Below, piece after piece: positions 1-8,392 of a stretch of DNA of 40,489 nucleotides. Position 1 is the first letter of the stretch. Each line of letters opens with the position of its first letter. The position numbers and the translations under genes were made by a program. Below the pieces are notes generated by a model. That model was not told where the DNA came from. It searched no databases and saw nothing but the letters and a program-made list of their open reading frames with translations. Origin of the DNA: Myxococcales bacterium (GTDB lineage Bacteria > Myxococcota_A > Polyangia > Haliangiales > Haliangiaceae); assembly GCA_011526095.1 (NCBI GenBank), contig WYBA01000491.1, positions 1 through 40,489 on the forward strand. Direction: 5' to 3'.

Positions 1-1
1 C

Positions 2-1288
2 CCCAACATGGCTTCGGCGGTGCACACGAGGCCTCAACCGCTCGACGGCCGCGCCGCGCCCGCCGAGCCGCCGCCGTCCAGCGGCGCCCCGCCGCGCCAC
101 GCCGACGTCGAGCCCCCGATGTTCACCGCCTACGACGACGCGCTGCGCGCCGCGCGCGCCGGCGCGCCCGCGCTGTCGGCGGCGCTCGCGCGCGGGCTCG
201 CGCCGGGCGAGGCGGTGATGGTGCCGACGGCGTGGTACGGCGACGACGTCGAGGTCGTGGTGCGGACGAGCTGGGGCGCCGGGCCGTGCGCCTACGTCCA
301 CGCCCGCGGCACGACCGTGCCGGGGTGGATCGGCGCGCTGTTGCCGGCGAGCCCGATCTGGCTGCTGCCGCTGGCCGGCGTGCTCGCCGCGGTGCTGTTC
401 GCCGTCGGGCCGGTGATCCGGCGGATCCGCCGGCTCGCCGACGCGGTCCGCGCGTCGGCGGCGTCGGGGTTCACCCGGCCGATCCCGGTCGAGGGCCGCG
501 ACGAGGTCGCCGAGCTGGCGCGCGCGTTCGACGCCGCCGGACGCGAGGTCCAGACCCAGCTCGCCGCCAAGGACCAGCGCGAGCGCGCGCTGCGCGAGTT
601 CCTCGCCAACACCACGCACGACGTGATGATCCCGCTGACCGTGCTGCAGGCCCACCTCACGACGCTGCGCGAGGGCGCCGCCGCCGGCGCGCCGGTCGAC
701 CGCGGCGTCGTCACCGCGGCGATGGACGAGGCGCACTACCTCGGCGCGCTCGTCCACAACCTCGGGATCGCCGCCAAGCTCGACGCCGGCGCGCCGCAGC
801 TGGTGCGCGGCGACGTCGACCTCGCCGCGCTCGTCACCCGCGCGGTCGGTCGCCACCGCCCGATCGCGCGCGAGCGCGGCGTCGCGCTGGACCACGCCGT
901 GCCCGAGGCGCCGGTGATCGTCGCCGGCGACGTCACGCTGCTCGAGCAGGCGGTGAGCAACGTCGTCTACAACGCGATCCGCCACAACCGCGCCGGCGGC
1001 CACGTCGCGGTCGTGCTCGAGGCGCCGGACGACCGGTTCACGCTGCGCGTGCTCGACGACGGCCCCGGGATCGCCGCCGACGAGCTCGAGCGCCTGGTCG
1101 AGCGCGGGTTCCGCAGCGACGCCGCGCGACGCCGCGCGCCCGACGGCCAGGGGATCGGCCTGCACATCACCTGGCGCGTCGCCGAGCTCCACGGGCTGCG
1201 GCTGCGGTTCACCCCGGCCGAGCCCACCGGCCTGCAGGTCGAGCTCGACGGCCCGACGGCGCCGGCCGCCAGCAAGGTTGCTACGTAG
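2..1288 (+). CDS. Sensor histidine kinase (HAMP, HisKA, HATPase), 5' end cut by window
   Basis: Membrane histidine kinase of a two-component system, autophosphorylating on His and passing phosphate to a response regulator. The frame is open to the window edge, and the first ATG (position 8) is followed by a Pro/Ala-rich stretch, so the true start and a first membrane segment probably lie upstream. Numbering from that ATG: a transmembrane helix at about 115-137, HAMP-like linker 136-190, the phosphoacceptor H204 in TTHDVMIPLT, N-box Asn residues near 318 and 322, the G1 motif DGPG at 351-354 and the G2 motif GQGIGL at 380-385. All residues needed for ATP binding and phosphotransfer are visible. 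The last codons overlap the first of three palindromic GTAGCAA repeats. The cognate regulator is not in the window; it may lie upstream. Confidence 0.88.
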   Translation, partial: PNMASAVHTRPQPLDGRAAPAEPPPSSGAPPRHADVEPPMFTAYDDALRAARAGAPALSAALARGLAPGEAVMVPTAWYGDDVEVVVRTSWGAGPCAYVHARGTTVPGWIGALLPASPIWLLPLAGVLAAVLFAVGPVIRRIRRLADAVRASAASGFTRPIPVEGRDEVAELARAFDAAGREVQTQLAAKDQRERALREFLANTTHDVMIPLTVLQAHLTTLREGAAAGAPVDRGVVTAAMDEAHYLGALVHNLGIAAKLDAGAPQLVRGDVDLAALVTRAVGRHRPIARERGVALDHAVPEAPVIVAGDVTLLEQAVSNVVYNAIRHNRAGGHVAVVLEAPDDRFTLRVLDDGPGIAADELERLVERGFRSDAARRRAPDGQGIGLHITWRVAELHGLRLRFTPAEPTGLQVELDGPTAPAASKVAT

Positions 1289-1331
1289 CAAGTTTGCTAC
1301 TAGCGATCCTGCTCCGTAGCAACCTTGCTAC
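1269..1331. promoter_or_regulatory. Cluster of three GTAGCAA-N2-TTGCTAC palindromes
   Basis: Three copies of a 16-bp dyad: 1269-1284 (14 of 16 positions), 1285-1300 (exact, directly abutting) and 1316-1331 (exact). The junction of copies 1 and 2 also forms a perfect TTGCTACGTAGCAA palindrome. Copies 1 and 3 are opposite in orientation, so 1271-1285 can pair perfectly with 1315-1329 as a 15-bp stem. The block covers the 3' end of the kinase gene and ends 28 bp before the GTG of the ATPase-nuclease gene. A repressor operator for that gene is the simplest reading; a terminator for the kinase or a small mobile palindrome are alternatives. Confidence 0.6.
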
Positions 1332-1359
1332 GGACCGGCCGGTGCCGTACGCTGGCGGC

Positions 1360-2979
1360 GTGTTCACCAGCCACCACCCGGCGCGCGACGACGGCTTCCG
1401 CGACCGCCGGGCCGAGGTGGCCCGGCTCGACGCCGCGGTCGACCTGCTCCGCGCCGGCCGGCCGAAGTGGATCGCGCTGATCGGCCCGCGCAAGATCGGC
1501 AAGACCAGCCTGCTCGGCGAGGTCGCTCGCCGCCGTCGCGACCCCGCGCTCGCGTTCGTGCTGTACGACGTGTTCGAGGCCGCGCCGCCGTCGATCGAGG
1601 TCGTGCGCACGCTCGCGCTGCGCGCGGCCGACCAGGCGCTCGGCGCCGCGCTCGGCGCCAGCCTCGAGGCGCTCGCGCCCCGCCCGGCCGAGTACCGCGC
1701 CGTCCTCGCCGGCGCCGCCGCGTTCGCCCGCCTGCCGCCGGCGGTGCGCACGACGCTGCTCGAGCTGCCCGACGCCGCGCTCGACGCGGCGCGCGTGCGC
1801 GCGTGCCTCGAGCTGCCGGAGCAGCTCGCCTCGGCGCTCGGCCTGCACGTCGTCGTCGCGATCGACGAGTTCCAGGAGCTGACCGGCGTCACGGTCGGCG
1901 CGGGGCGCGGCAAGGGCGATCTGGTCCCGCTGCTGCGCGCGGTGTGGCAGCACCACCGACGGGTCGCGTACGTGATCTCCGGCTCCGCCCCGACGATGCT
2001 GCTCGAGCTCGTCACCTCGGAACGATCGCCGTTCTTCCACCACTTCGAGGTCATGGAGCTCGGCCCGTTCGCCGAGGCCGACGCGATCGCGCTGCTGGTC
2101 GACGACGCGCCGCCGGGCCGGGCGATCCCGCCGGCGGTGGCGCGACGCGCGGTCGCGCTGTTCGGCGGGCACCCGTTCTACCTCCAGCTCCTCGGCGAGG
2201 CGCTGACCGCGCAGCCCGGCGCGATCGACGAGCCCGCGCTCAAGCAGGCCGTCGGCGACCTGCTGTTCTCGTCGACCGGCCGGCTGGCGCTGTACTTCAC
2301 CGCCGAGTACCAGCGGCTCGTCGGGCGGTCGGCGTCGCTCGCGGCGGTGCTCGCGGCGCTCGCGCCGGGCCCGCTGCGCCTGGGCGAGCTGGCGACCGCG
2401 ATCCGCGCCGCCACCGGCGCGGCCGCGGCCTACGTCGGCCGGCTCGGCGACGCGGTCGTCCGCGACGACGACCACCACCGGATCGCCGATCCGGTGTTCG
2501 CGCGGTGGCTGGCGTGGCGCGCGCCGGGCGGCGCCGCGGTGCCGATGGCGACGATCGGCGACGAGGCCGAGCGCCGCGTCGCCGACGAGCTGGCGCGGCT
2601 CGGGTTCGATCTCGTCTACCAGTCGCGCGCGTCGCGCGGCGCGTTCGACCTGCTCGCGACGCGCGGCACCGCGCAGCTCGGCGTCCAGGTCAAGCGGACG
2701 AAGCTGCCGGCGAGCGTGGCGGCCGCGGCGTGGAAGCGGATGCGCGCGGAGTCGGCGCGCCTCGGCTGGGACTTCGTCGTCGCCGCGGTCACGCCCGACG
2801 ACGTGGTCCACTTCCTCGACCCGGCGCGGATCGGCGCCGGCGGCGCGCCGCGGCTGCGCGCGACCGCCGCGATCGACAACCTGCTGGCGTGGCTCGACGC
2901 GCGGACCTACGGGGCGCGGCGCGCGCGGCCGGCCTCGCCCCGCGCGCCGCGGCGACGCGCCCCGCGCGCGGTCAAGTGA
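1360..2979 (+). CDS. AAA+ ATPase with C-terminal PD-(D/E)XK nuclease-like domain
   Basis: A 539-residue protein starting at GTG 1360; this start fits because the RDRRAEV motif typical of this ATPase group comes 14 residues later. Walker A is GPRKIGKTS at about 42-50 and Walker B with DEF at about 164-170. The middle holds a winged-helix-like region. The C-terminal 140 residues look like a restriction-endonuclease fold of the Mrr type: a helix carrying Glu near 402, then FDLLA with D430, then VQVK with Q443 and K445, i.e. a D-x12-QxK active site. Members of this archaeal-type ATPase group are found in bacteria and archaea with little functional work; DNA processing or defence is inference. Its stop overlaps that of the convergent pilT-type gene by 8 bp. 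Confidence 0.82.
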   Translation: MFTSHHPARDDGFRDRRAEVARLDAAVDLLRAGRPKWIALIGPRKIGKTSLLGEVARRRRDPALAFVLYDVFEAAPPSIEVVRTLALRAADQALGAALGASLEALAPRPAEYRAVLAGAAAFARLPPAVRTTLLELPDAALDAARVRACLELPEQLASALGLHVVVAIDEFQELTGVTVGAGRGKGDLVPLLRAVWQHHRRVAYVISGSAPTMLLELVTSERSPFFHHFEVMELGPFAEADAIALLVDDAPPGRAIPPAVARRAVALFGGHPFYLQLLGEALTAQPGAIDEPALKQAVGDLLFSSTGRLALYFTAEYQRLVGRSASLAAVLAALAPGPLRLGELATAIRAATGAAAAYVGRLGDAVVRDDDHHRIADPVFARWLAWRAPGGAAVPMATIGDEAERRVADELARLGFDLVYQSRASRGAFDLLATRGTAQLGVQVKRTKLPASVAAAAWKRMRAESARLGWDFVVAAVTPDDVVHFLDPARIGAGGAPRLRATAAIDNLLAWLDARTYGARRARPASPRAPRRRAPRAVK

Positions 2980-4513
2980 TCTCGAACCCGGCCTTGCCGA
3001 GCTGGCTCTTGATCTCGGCCTTGTTGACGGCCTTGTAGTAGGCCTCGCGCGGCTCGACCAGCTTGCGCTTCACCAGGTCGAGCAGGTAGTCGTTCATCGT
3101 CGTCATGCCCTGGTTGCGGCTGGTCTGCATCAGGCTGAACAGCTGGAACGTCTTCTTCTCGCGGATCAGGTTCGACACCGCGTTGTTGCCGAGCAGGATC
3201 TCGTAGCCGGCGACGCGGCCGCCGCCGATCTTCTTGCACAGCACCTGGCTGATCACGCCCTGCAGCGACTCCGACAGCATCATCCGGATCTGCTCCTGCC
3301 GGTCGGGCGGGAACTGGTCGACGATGCGATCGACCGTGCCGGGCGCGGTCGTCGTGTGCAGCGTGCCGAACACGAGGTGGCCGGTCTCCGCGGTCTCGAT
3401 CGCGATCGAGATCGTCTCGAGATCGCGCATCTCGCCGACGAGGATGATGTCCGGGTCCTCGCGCAGCGCGGCGCGCAGCGCGTCCTTGAACGAGCGCGTG
3501 TGGGTCCGCACCTCGCGCTGGTTGACCAGGCACTTCTTGTTCTCGTGCACGAACTCGATCGGGTCCTCGATCGTGATGATGTGCGCGCTGCGCGTCTTGT
3601 TGATGTGGTCGATCAGTGACGCCAGCGTCGTCGACTTGCCCGAGCCGGTCGGCCCGGTGACCAGCACGAGCCCCTTGCTGAGGTCGCACAGGTTGAGCAC
3701 GTGGTCGGGGACGCCGAGCTTCTTGACGTCCGGCATCTCGAACGGGATCGCGCGGAGCACCGCGCCGGGGCCCTTGCGGTCGCGGAACAGGTTGGCGCGG
3801 AACCGCGACACGCCGGGGATCGCGTAGGCGAAGTCGGTGTCGTTGCGGGTCTCGAACTCGTCGCGGTTCTCGGGCGGCGCGATCGCGAGCAGCTCGCGCA
3901 GCAGGTGCTCGCCGTCGAGCGGGGCGTGCCCCGGCATCGGCGTCATGTCGCCGTGGAGGCGGACGATCGGCGGCGCGCCGGTCGCGAGGTGGAGGTCCGA
4001 GCAGCCCTGCGCCTTCATCTGGCGCAGCAGGTTGTCGAGGAAGTTCGAGGTCCCGGCCTCGGCGCGCGTCGCGACCGGCTCGTAGGCGGTGCGCTCGATC
4101 GCCATCTCCTCGCCGGGCGCGGCCGGCGCGACCTCGGCGGCCGCGGCCATCACGGTCGCGGCGGACGCGGCGGGCGCGGCGCGCGCGCCCGGCGGCACGG
4201 CGGCGGCCCCGGCGGCGCCGAGCTGCTCGATCATCACCGTCATGCCGCCGCCGCGGATCTGCGCGGTGAGCTGGAACCGCCCGGCCGCGTGCTGGATCTC
4301 GAACCGCACCGGGTTGCCGCCCTCGAGCTTGGTCATCAGGTCGGCGGGCGCGACCTCCTGGAGGATCTGGACGACGAGCTGGTGCGGCGTCTGCTGGCTG
4401 GCGTGGCGGTCGCCCGTCGGGAACCGCAGGATCACGTTCTGGTTCGACTGCAGGATCAGGGCCTGGGCGCCGAACTTCTCGAGCGAGCGCAGGAACGTCT
4501 CGATGCGTGACAT
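2972..4513 (-). CDS. pilT: PilT-family twitching motility ATPase with extra N-terminal domain
   Basis: Hexameric ATPase of the type IV pilus retraction family, acting at the cytoplasmic base of the pilus. The 513-residue product has a full PilT core from about residue 155: SDLHLATG, Walker A TGPTGSGKST at about 286-295, the Asp box after it (ITIEDPIEF), Walker B (DPDIILVGEMRD) and the His box (GTLHTTTA). The first 155 residues are an additional domain of mixed alpha/beta character followed by an Ala/Pro-rich linker, absent from ordinary PilT (about 350 residues). An AGAGG ribosome-binding site lies just before ATG 4513. The upstream gene on the same strand is 38 bp away, suggesting an operon. 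It could equally be a PilU-like or myxobacterial paralogue rather than the main retraction motor. Confidence 0.9.
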   Translation of the reverse strand: MSRIETFLRSLEKFGAQALILQSNQNVILRFPTGDRHASQQTPHQLVVQILQEVAPADLMTKLEGGNPVRFEIQHAAGRFQLTAQIRGGGMTVMIEQLGAAGAAAVPPGARAAPAASAATVMAAAAEVAPAAPGEEMAIERTAYEPVATRAEAGTSNFLDNLLRQMKAQGCSDLHLATGAPPIVRLHGDMTPMPGHAPLDGEHLLRELLAIAPPENRDEFETRNDTDFAYAIPGVSRFRANLFRDRKGPGAVLRAIPFEMPDVKKLGVPDHVLNLCDLSKGLVLVTGPTGSGKSTTLASLIDHINKTRSAHIITIEDPIEFVHENKKCLVNQREVRTHTRSFKDALRAALREDPDIILVGEMRDLETISIAIETAETGHLVFGTLHTTTAPGTVDRIVDQFPPDRQEQIRMMLSESLQGVISQVLCKKIGGGRVAGYEILLGNNAVSNLIREKKTFQLFSLMQTSRNQGMTTMNDYLLDLVKRKLVEPREAYYKAVNKAEIKSQLGKAGFEIT

Positions 4514-4551
4514 GGGACCTCTGGGACGACGTCTGGGACCTATGGCGCGGC

Positions 4552-5124
4552 TCAGTCGAGCTCGAGCACGCGGACGATGTGCTGCTTGTTGACGAGGTAG
4601 AGGGCGGTCGCCGTCCACACGCGCAGGAACCGCGGCGCGAGGTTGAGGTGGTCCGCGAGGCGCGGGCGGTCCGCCGGCGACGAGTACAGGACGTGGCCGT
4701 CGATCGCCTCGCCGCCGTCGAGCTCGACCCGCACGCCGTGGTGGTGGTCGTAGAGCGCGAGCGCGTCGGACGGCTCGTCGGCGACCTCGTCGGGCACGCC
4801 GTCGCCGGCGGCGCCGACGCCCGCGCCCGCGCCCGCGCGCAGCGAGATCGCGACCCACGCGATCGCGTGCTTGCCGACGAGCGCGACGCGCGGCCCGCCG
4901 GGCGCGTGCTCGCGCACCGGCAGGAACAGCGGCTCGGCCTCGAGCAGCGTCGCCAGCTCCGAGGCGATCGCGGTGCGGCCGCGCGCGACGACCGCCTCGC
5001 CGGCGCGCCCGCTCGGCAGGAACAGCTCGACGCGCTCGCGCGCCTGCCCGGCGCGGCTGAGCTCGACGGGCACGGCCAGGGTCGGCACGCGCAGGTCGAC
5101 CGGGGTTCCCTCCATGCTTTCCAT
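4552..5124 (-). CDS. Conserved protein of unknown function upstream of pilT
   Basis: A 190-residue soluble protein without signal peptide or membrane helix. The C-terminal 70 residues contain a compact block with GGEAIDGHVLY, then a leucine-rich stretch and LYLVNKQHIVRV, where beta strands alternate with loops. The N-terminal part is also mostly beta. A second in-frame ATG three codons in is an alternative start. It sits 38 bp upstream of the pilT-type gene on the same strand and is likely co-transcribed, so a role in type IV pilus control or cell-surface motility is possible but is inferred only from position. The gap to the divergent peptidase gene is just 31 bp, so promoters for both must overlap coding sequence. 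Confidence 0.7.
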   Translation of the reverse strand: MESMEGTPVDLRVPTLAVPVELSRAGQARERVELFLPSGRAGEAVVARGRTAIASELATLLEAEPLFLPVREHAPGGPRVALVGKHAIAWVAISLRAGAGAGVGAAGDGVPDEVADEPSDALALYDHHHGVRVELDGGEAIDGHVLYSSPADRPRLADHLNLAPRFLRVWTATALYLVNKQHIVRVLELD

Positions 5125-5155
5125 CGTACCCCGGCTGGGCTATGAAGCGGGCCCC

Positions 5156-7099
5156 ATGGCCCGCTTCGACCGTCTCCGACCCGTTCCGTCCCTGGGGCTC
5201 GCGCTCGGCGCGGCCCTGCTCGCGAGCTGCGGCAGCAAGGACTGCCCGCCCGCCCCGGCCCCGGCCCCGGGCACCGGCGCCGCGACCAGCCAGGTCGCCG
5301 GCACCGGCGCCGCGAAGCCCGCCGGCGCGCCGACCGTCGCCGAGGCCCAGGCGTTCATGGACGACGTCGAGAAGCGGCTCCTGGCCCAGTGGATCTCGCA
5401 GTACCGGATCGACTGGATCAACAACACCCACATCACCGACGACACCGACGCGCTCGCCGCCGAGGCGTCGGAGAAGTCGATGGAGGTGCTGACGACGGCG
5501 ATCAAGGACTCGGTCCGGTTCAAGGAGCTGCAGGGGATGTCGCCGGAGCTGGCGCGCAAGTTCCACCTGCTGCGCGCGGCCGCCACGTTGCCGTCGCCGG
5601 GCGACGACAAGGCGCGCAAGGAGCTGGCCGAGCTCGCGGTCAAGCTCAACTCGACCTACGGCAAGGGCAAGTACTGCTCGGACAAGCTGAAGGCGTGGGC
5701 GCCCGAGGGCGCCAAGGCCGGCGAGGCGTGCCTCGCGGTCGGCGACCTCACCAACGTCCTCAAGGACCCCAAGGCGAGCTGGGACCAGCTCGTCGAGGCG
5801 TTCGAGGGCTGGCGCACGATCTCGATCCCGATGCGCGCCGACTACGCGCGGTTCGTCGAGCTCGGCAACCAGGGCGCCAAGGAGCTCGGGTTCGCCGACG
5901 TCGGCGCGGTGTGGAAGAGCCGCTACGACATGGCGACCGACGCGCTCGAGGCCGACATCGAGCGGATGTGGCAGCAGGTCAAGCCGCTCTACGACCAGCT
6001 CCACTGCTACGTGCGCGGCAAGATGCAGGACGCGTGGGGCAAGGACAAGGTGCCCGACGGGCAGCCGATCCCCGCGCACCTGTTCGGCAACATGTGGTCG
6101 CAGCAGTGGGCGGAGATCTACCCGAAGGTCGAGCCGTTCCCCGGCCAGCCGTCGCTCGACGTCACCGCGGGCATGAAGAAGAAGGGCCTCGACCCGGTCG
6201 CGATGACCAAGATCGCCGAGGGCTTCTTCGTCTCGCTCGGGATGCCGCCGCTGCCCGAGTCGTTCTGGACCAAGTCGCAGATCACCAAGCCGCGCGATCG
6301 CGACGTGGTGTGTCACGCCAGCGCGTGGTCGCTCGACTACAAGGACGACCTGCGCATCAAGATGTGCACCGAGGTCAACGAGGACGACCTCGTCACGCTC
6401 CACCACGAGCTCGGCCACAACTACTACCAGCGCGCCTACAACCAGCAGCCGCTGCTGTTCCAGGACGGCGCCAACGACGGCTTCCACGAGGCGATCGGCG
6501 ACACGATCGCGCTGTCGATCACGCCGGAGTACCTGGTCAAGCAGGGCATCCTGGCGAGCGCGACGCGCAACGACAAGGCGGACATCAACATCCTGATGCA
6601 GCGCGCGCTCGACAAGGTCGCGTTCTTGCCGTTCGGCCTGATGATCGACAAGTGGCGGTGGGACGTGTTCGCCGGGAAGATCACGCCGGAGCAGTACAAC
6701 GAGGCGTGGTGGGCGCTGGTCCGCCAGTACCAGGGCCTCACGCCGCCCAGCCCGCGCGACGAGCAGTTCTTCGACCCGGGCGCGAAGTTCCACGTCCCGG
6801 GCAACACGCCGTACCTGCGCTACTTCCTCGCCCACATCTATCAGTTCCAGTTCCACCGCGCGCTGTGCAAGGCGGCGGGGCACACCGGGCCGCTCCACAC
6901 CTGCTCGATCTACGGCAGCAAGGAGGCGGGCGCGAAGTTCGAGGCGATGCTGAAGATGGGCATCAGCAAGCCGTGGCCCGAGGCGATGGCGGCGGTGACG
7001 GGCGAGACCGCGGGCGACGCCAGCGCCCTGCTCGAGTACTTCGCGCCGCTGCAGAAGTGGCTCGAGGAGCAGAACCAGGGCAAGCAGTGCGGCTGGTGA
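5156..7099 (+). CDS. M2 family (ACE-like) metallopeptidase lipoprotein
   Basis: Peptidyl-dipeptidase of the angiotensin-converting-enzyme family, a zinc metallopeptidase that removes C-terminal dipeptides. The 647-residue product begins with a lipoprotein signal whose lipobox ends at C25 (LLASC), so it should be anchored on the periplasmic or outer surface. A Pro/Ala/Gly-rich linker follows to about residue 60. The zinc site is complete: HELGH at 417-421 and third ligand E445 in FHEAIGD, 24 residues after the second His exactly as in ACE. The block HASAWSLDYKDDLRIKMC before it also matches the family. ATG 5156 is chosen because it gives the signal peptide. A truncated haemoglobin gene starts 19 bp after the stop and is probably co-transcribed. 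Confidence 0.93.
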   Translation: MARFDRLRPVPSLGLALGAALLASCGSKDCPPAPAPAPGTGAATSQVAGTGAAKPAGAPTVAEAQAFMDDVEKRLLAQWISQYRIDWINNTHITDDTDALAAEASEKSMEVLTTAIKDSVRFKELQGMSPELARKFHLLRAAATLPSPGDDKARKELAELAVKLNSTYGKGKYCSDKLKAWAPEGAKAGEACLAVGDLTNVLKDPKASWDQLVEAFEGWRTISIPMRADYARFVELGNQGAKELGFADVGAVWKSRYDMATDALEADIERMWQQVKPLYDQLHCYVRGKMQDAWGKDKVPDGQPIPAHLFGNMWSQQWAEIYPKVEPFPGQPSLDVTAGMKKKGLDPVAMTKIAEGFFVSLGMPPLPESFWTKSQITKPRDRDVVCHASAWSLDYKDDLRIKMCTEVNEDDLVTLHHELGHNYYQRAYNQQPLLFQDGANDGFHEAIGDTIALSITPEYLVKQGILASATRNDKADINILMQRALDKVAFLPFGLMIDKWRWDVFAGKITPEQYNEAWWALVRQYQGLTPPSPRDEQFFDPGAKFHVPGNTPYLRYFLAHIYQFQFHRALCKAAGHTGPLHTCSIYGSKEAGAKFEAMLKMGISKPWPEAMAAVTGETAGDASALLEYFAPLQKWLEEQNQGKQCGW

Positions 7100-7118
7100 G
7101 CCGGGCAGAGGCGCGCGC

Positions 7119-7526
7119 GTGACGATGACGCCGACGACGCCGGCGCCCGCCGGCAACCCGTACGAGGCGCTCGGCGGCGAGGCGCGCGTGCGCCGGATCG
7201 TCGAGCGGTTCTACGACGCGATGGAGCCGCCGCTGGCGCGGCTCCACGAGCACGACGCCGACGGCAAGGTCGCGCGCGGCCCGCGCGATCGGTTCGCGCT
7301 GTTCTTCATCGGCTGGCTCGGCGGCCCGCAGGACTACGTCGCGCAGCACGGCCACCCGCGGCTGCGCATGCGCCACGGCCGCGTCCCGGTCGACGCCGCG
7401 ATGCGCGACGCCTGGCTGCGCGCGATGCAGATCGCGCTCGACGCCGAGGGCGTCGACGGCTGGGTCCGCGAGTTCCTCGACGCGCGGCTGGCCGAGGTCG
7501 CGGACTTCCTGCGCAACGCGGGCTGA
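7119..7526 (+). CDS. Group II truncated haemoglobin
   Basis: A 135-residue 2-on-2 globin of the TrHbO group, a heme protein for oxygen or NO/peroxide chemistry in the cytoplasm. Family marks seen: YEALGG near the N-terminus, the FFIGWLGGPQDY block at 62-73, GHPRLRMRH with the proximal heme His at 86, and RDAWL with Trp at 99 (position G8, diagnostic for groups II and III). The predicted start is GTG 7119; an ATG two codons later is equally possible. The gene follows the M2 peptidase gene by 19 bp on the same strand. There is no obvious functional link between the two, so co-transcription may be incidental. Confidence 0.9.
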   Translation: MTMTPTTPAPAGNPYEALGGEARVRRIVERFYDAMEPPLARLHEHDADGKVARGPRDRFALFFIGWLGGPQDYVAQHGHPRLRMRHGRVPVDAAMRDAWLRAMQIALDAEGVDGWVREFLDARLAEVADFLRNAG

Positions 7527-7547
7527 GCGCGGGCGCGGCGCGCCCGA

Positions 7548-8225
7548 TCAGTCGCAGAGGCGGTGGCCGGCGCCGCCGTCGACGGTGAACGGGATGCAGC
7601 CGTCGGCGACGGCGTTGAAGTCGAAGGTCGCCTTGCTCGCGCCGACCAGCGTCAGCGAGCCGCCGAGGGGCGCGTGGCGCCACGCGCCGAGCACCTCGGC
7701 GGTGCCGAGGCCGTCGACCTCGATCGTCGACGGCGCGGCGACGCCGCACACGGCGCGCTCGTCGCACGCGAGGCTGACCTGGGCGTGCGCGGCGAGGCCA
7801 TCGACCGTGGTCGACAGCTCGGCCACGACGCGCGCGCCGTCGGGCGACCGCTCGACGAGGCCGTCGATCGTCCACGCCCCGTCGCCGAACTGCTCGAACC
7901 GCACGCGCGCCATCGCGCTGCGATCGCCCGGCGCGCTCTCGACGACGATGCGGCCGACGATCGGCCCGACCTCGCCGTTGCAGCCGCCGGTGATCGTGGT
8001 GGTGTCGCCCTCGATCGTGACCGCCGGGCAGCTCGTCGCGTCGCCGGCCGCCAGCGCCTCGGCCAGCGCGTGCGCGTCGAGCGCGTCGGCGCCGGTCGCC
8101 GCCGCGAGCGCGCGCCGCAGCTGCGCGTCGTCCGCGAACGCGAGATCGGCGTCGGGCCCGTCCGAGGCGCCGCACGCAGCGAGGGACAGGGTCGACGTCG
8201 CGAGCACGAAGAGGAGGGCGCGCAT
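7548..8225 (-). CDS. Lipoprotein of unknown function
   Basis: A 225-residue secreted protein with a clear lipoprotein signal (LSLAAC, C18). No enzymatic motif is visible. The mature part has several Cys residues (TSCPAV, GGCNGEV, SLACDERAVCG, DGCIPF and a C-terminal LCD) spaced as if forming disulfides, and repeated Val/Thr-rich beta strands, suggesting a small beta-sandwich exported protein. The first 40 mature residues are acidic and Ala-rich. It is transcribed away from the upstream broken outer-membrane gene with a 167-bp gap, long enough for its own promoter; that gap holds a 9-bp inverted repeat (GGGTTCGCG at 8248-8256 and its complement at 8318-8326). No database family is claimed. Confidence 0.75.
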   Translation of the reverse strand: MRALLFVLATSTLSLAACGASDGPDADLAFADDAQLRRALAAATGADALDAHALAEALAAGDATSCPAVTIEGDTTTITGGCNGEVGPIVGRIVVESAPGDRSAMARVRFEQFGDGAWTIDGLVERSPDGARVVAELSTTVDGLAAHAQVSLACDERAVCGVAAPSTIEVDGLGTAEVLGAWRHAPLGGSLTLVGASKATFDFNAVADGCIPFTVDGGAGHRLCD

Positions 8226-8392
8226 GGGGGCTCCGGGCGGCGGTTGGGGGTTCGCGACCCTGGGTTTGCACCCACCGTGCCGGCGTGGTGTCGCGCGGAT
8301 CCCCGCGGATCTCCGTGCGCGAACCCACGTTCCGCGGGGCCCCGGGTCCCAGTCGCGCGGGCGCCGCCCCACGAGCCCGCCACGCGGGCCGG

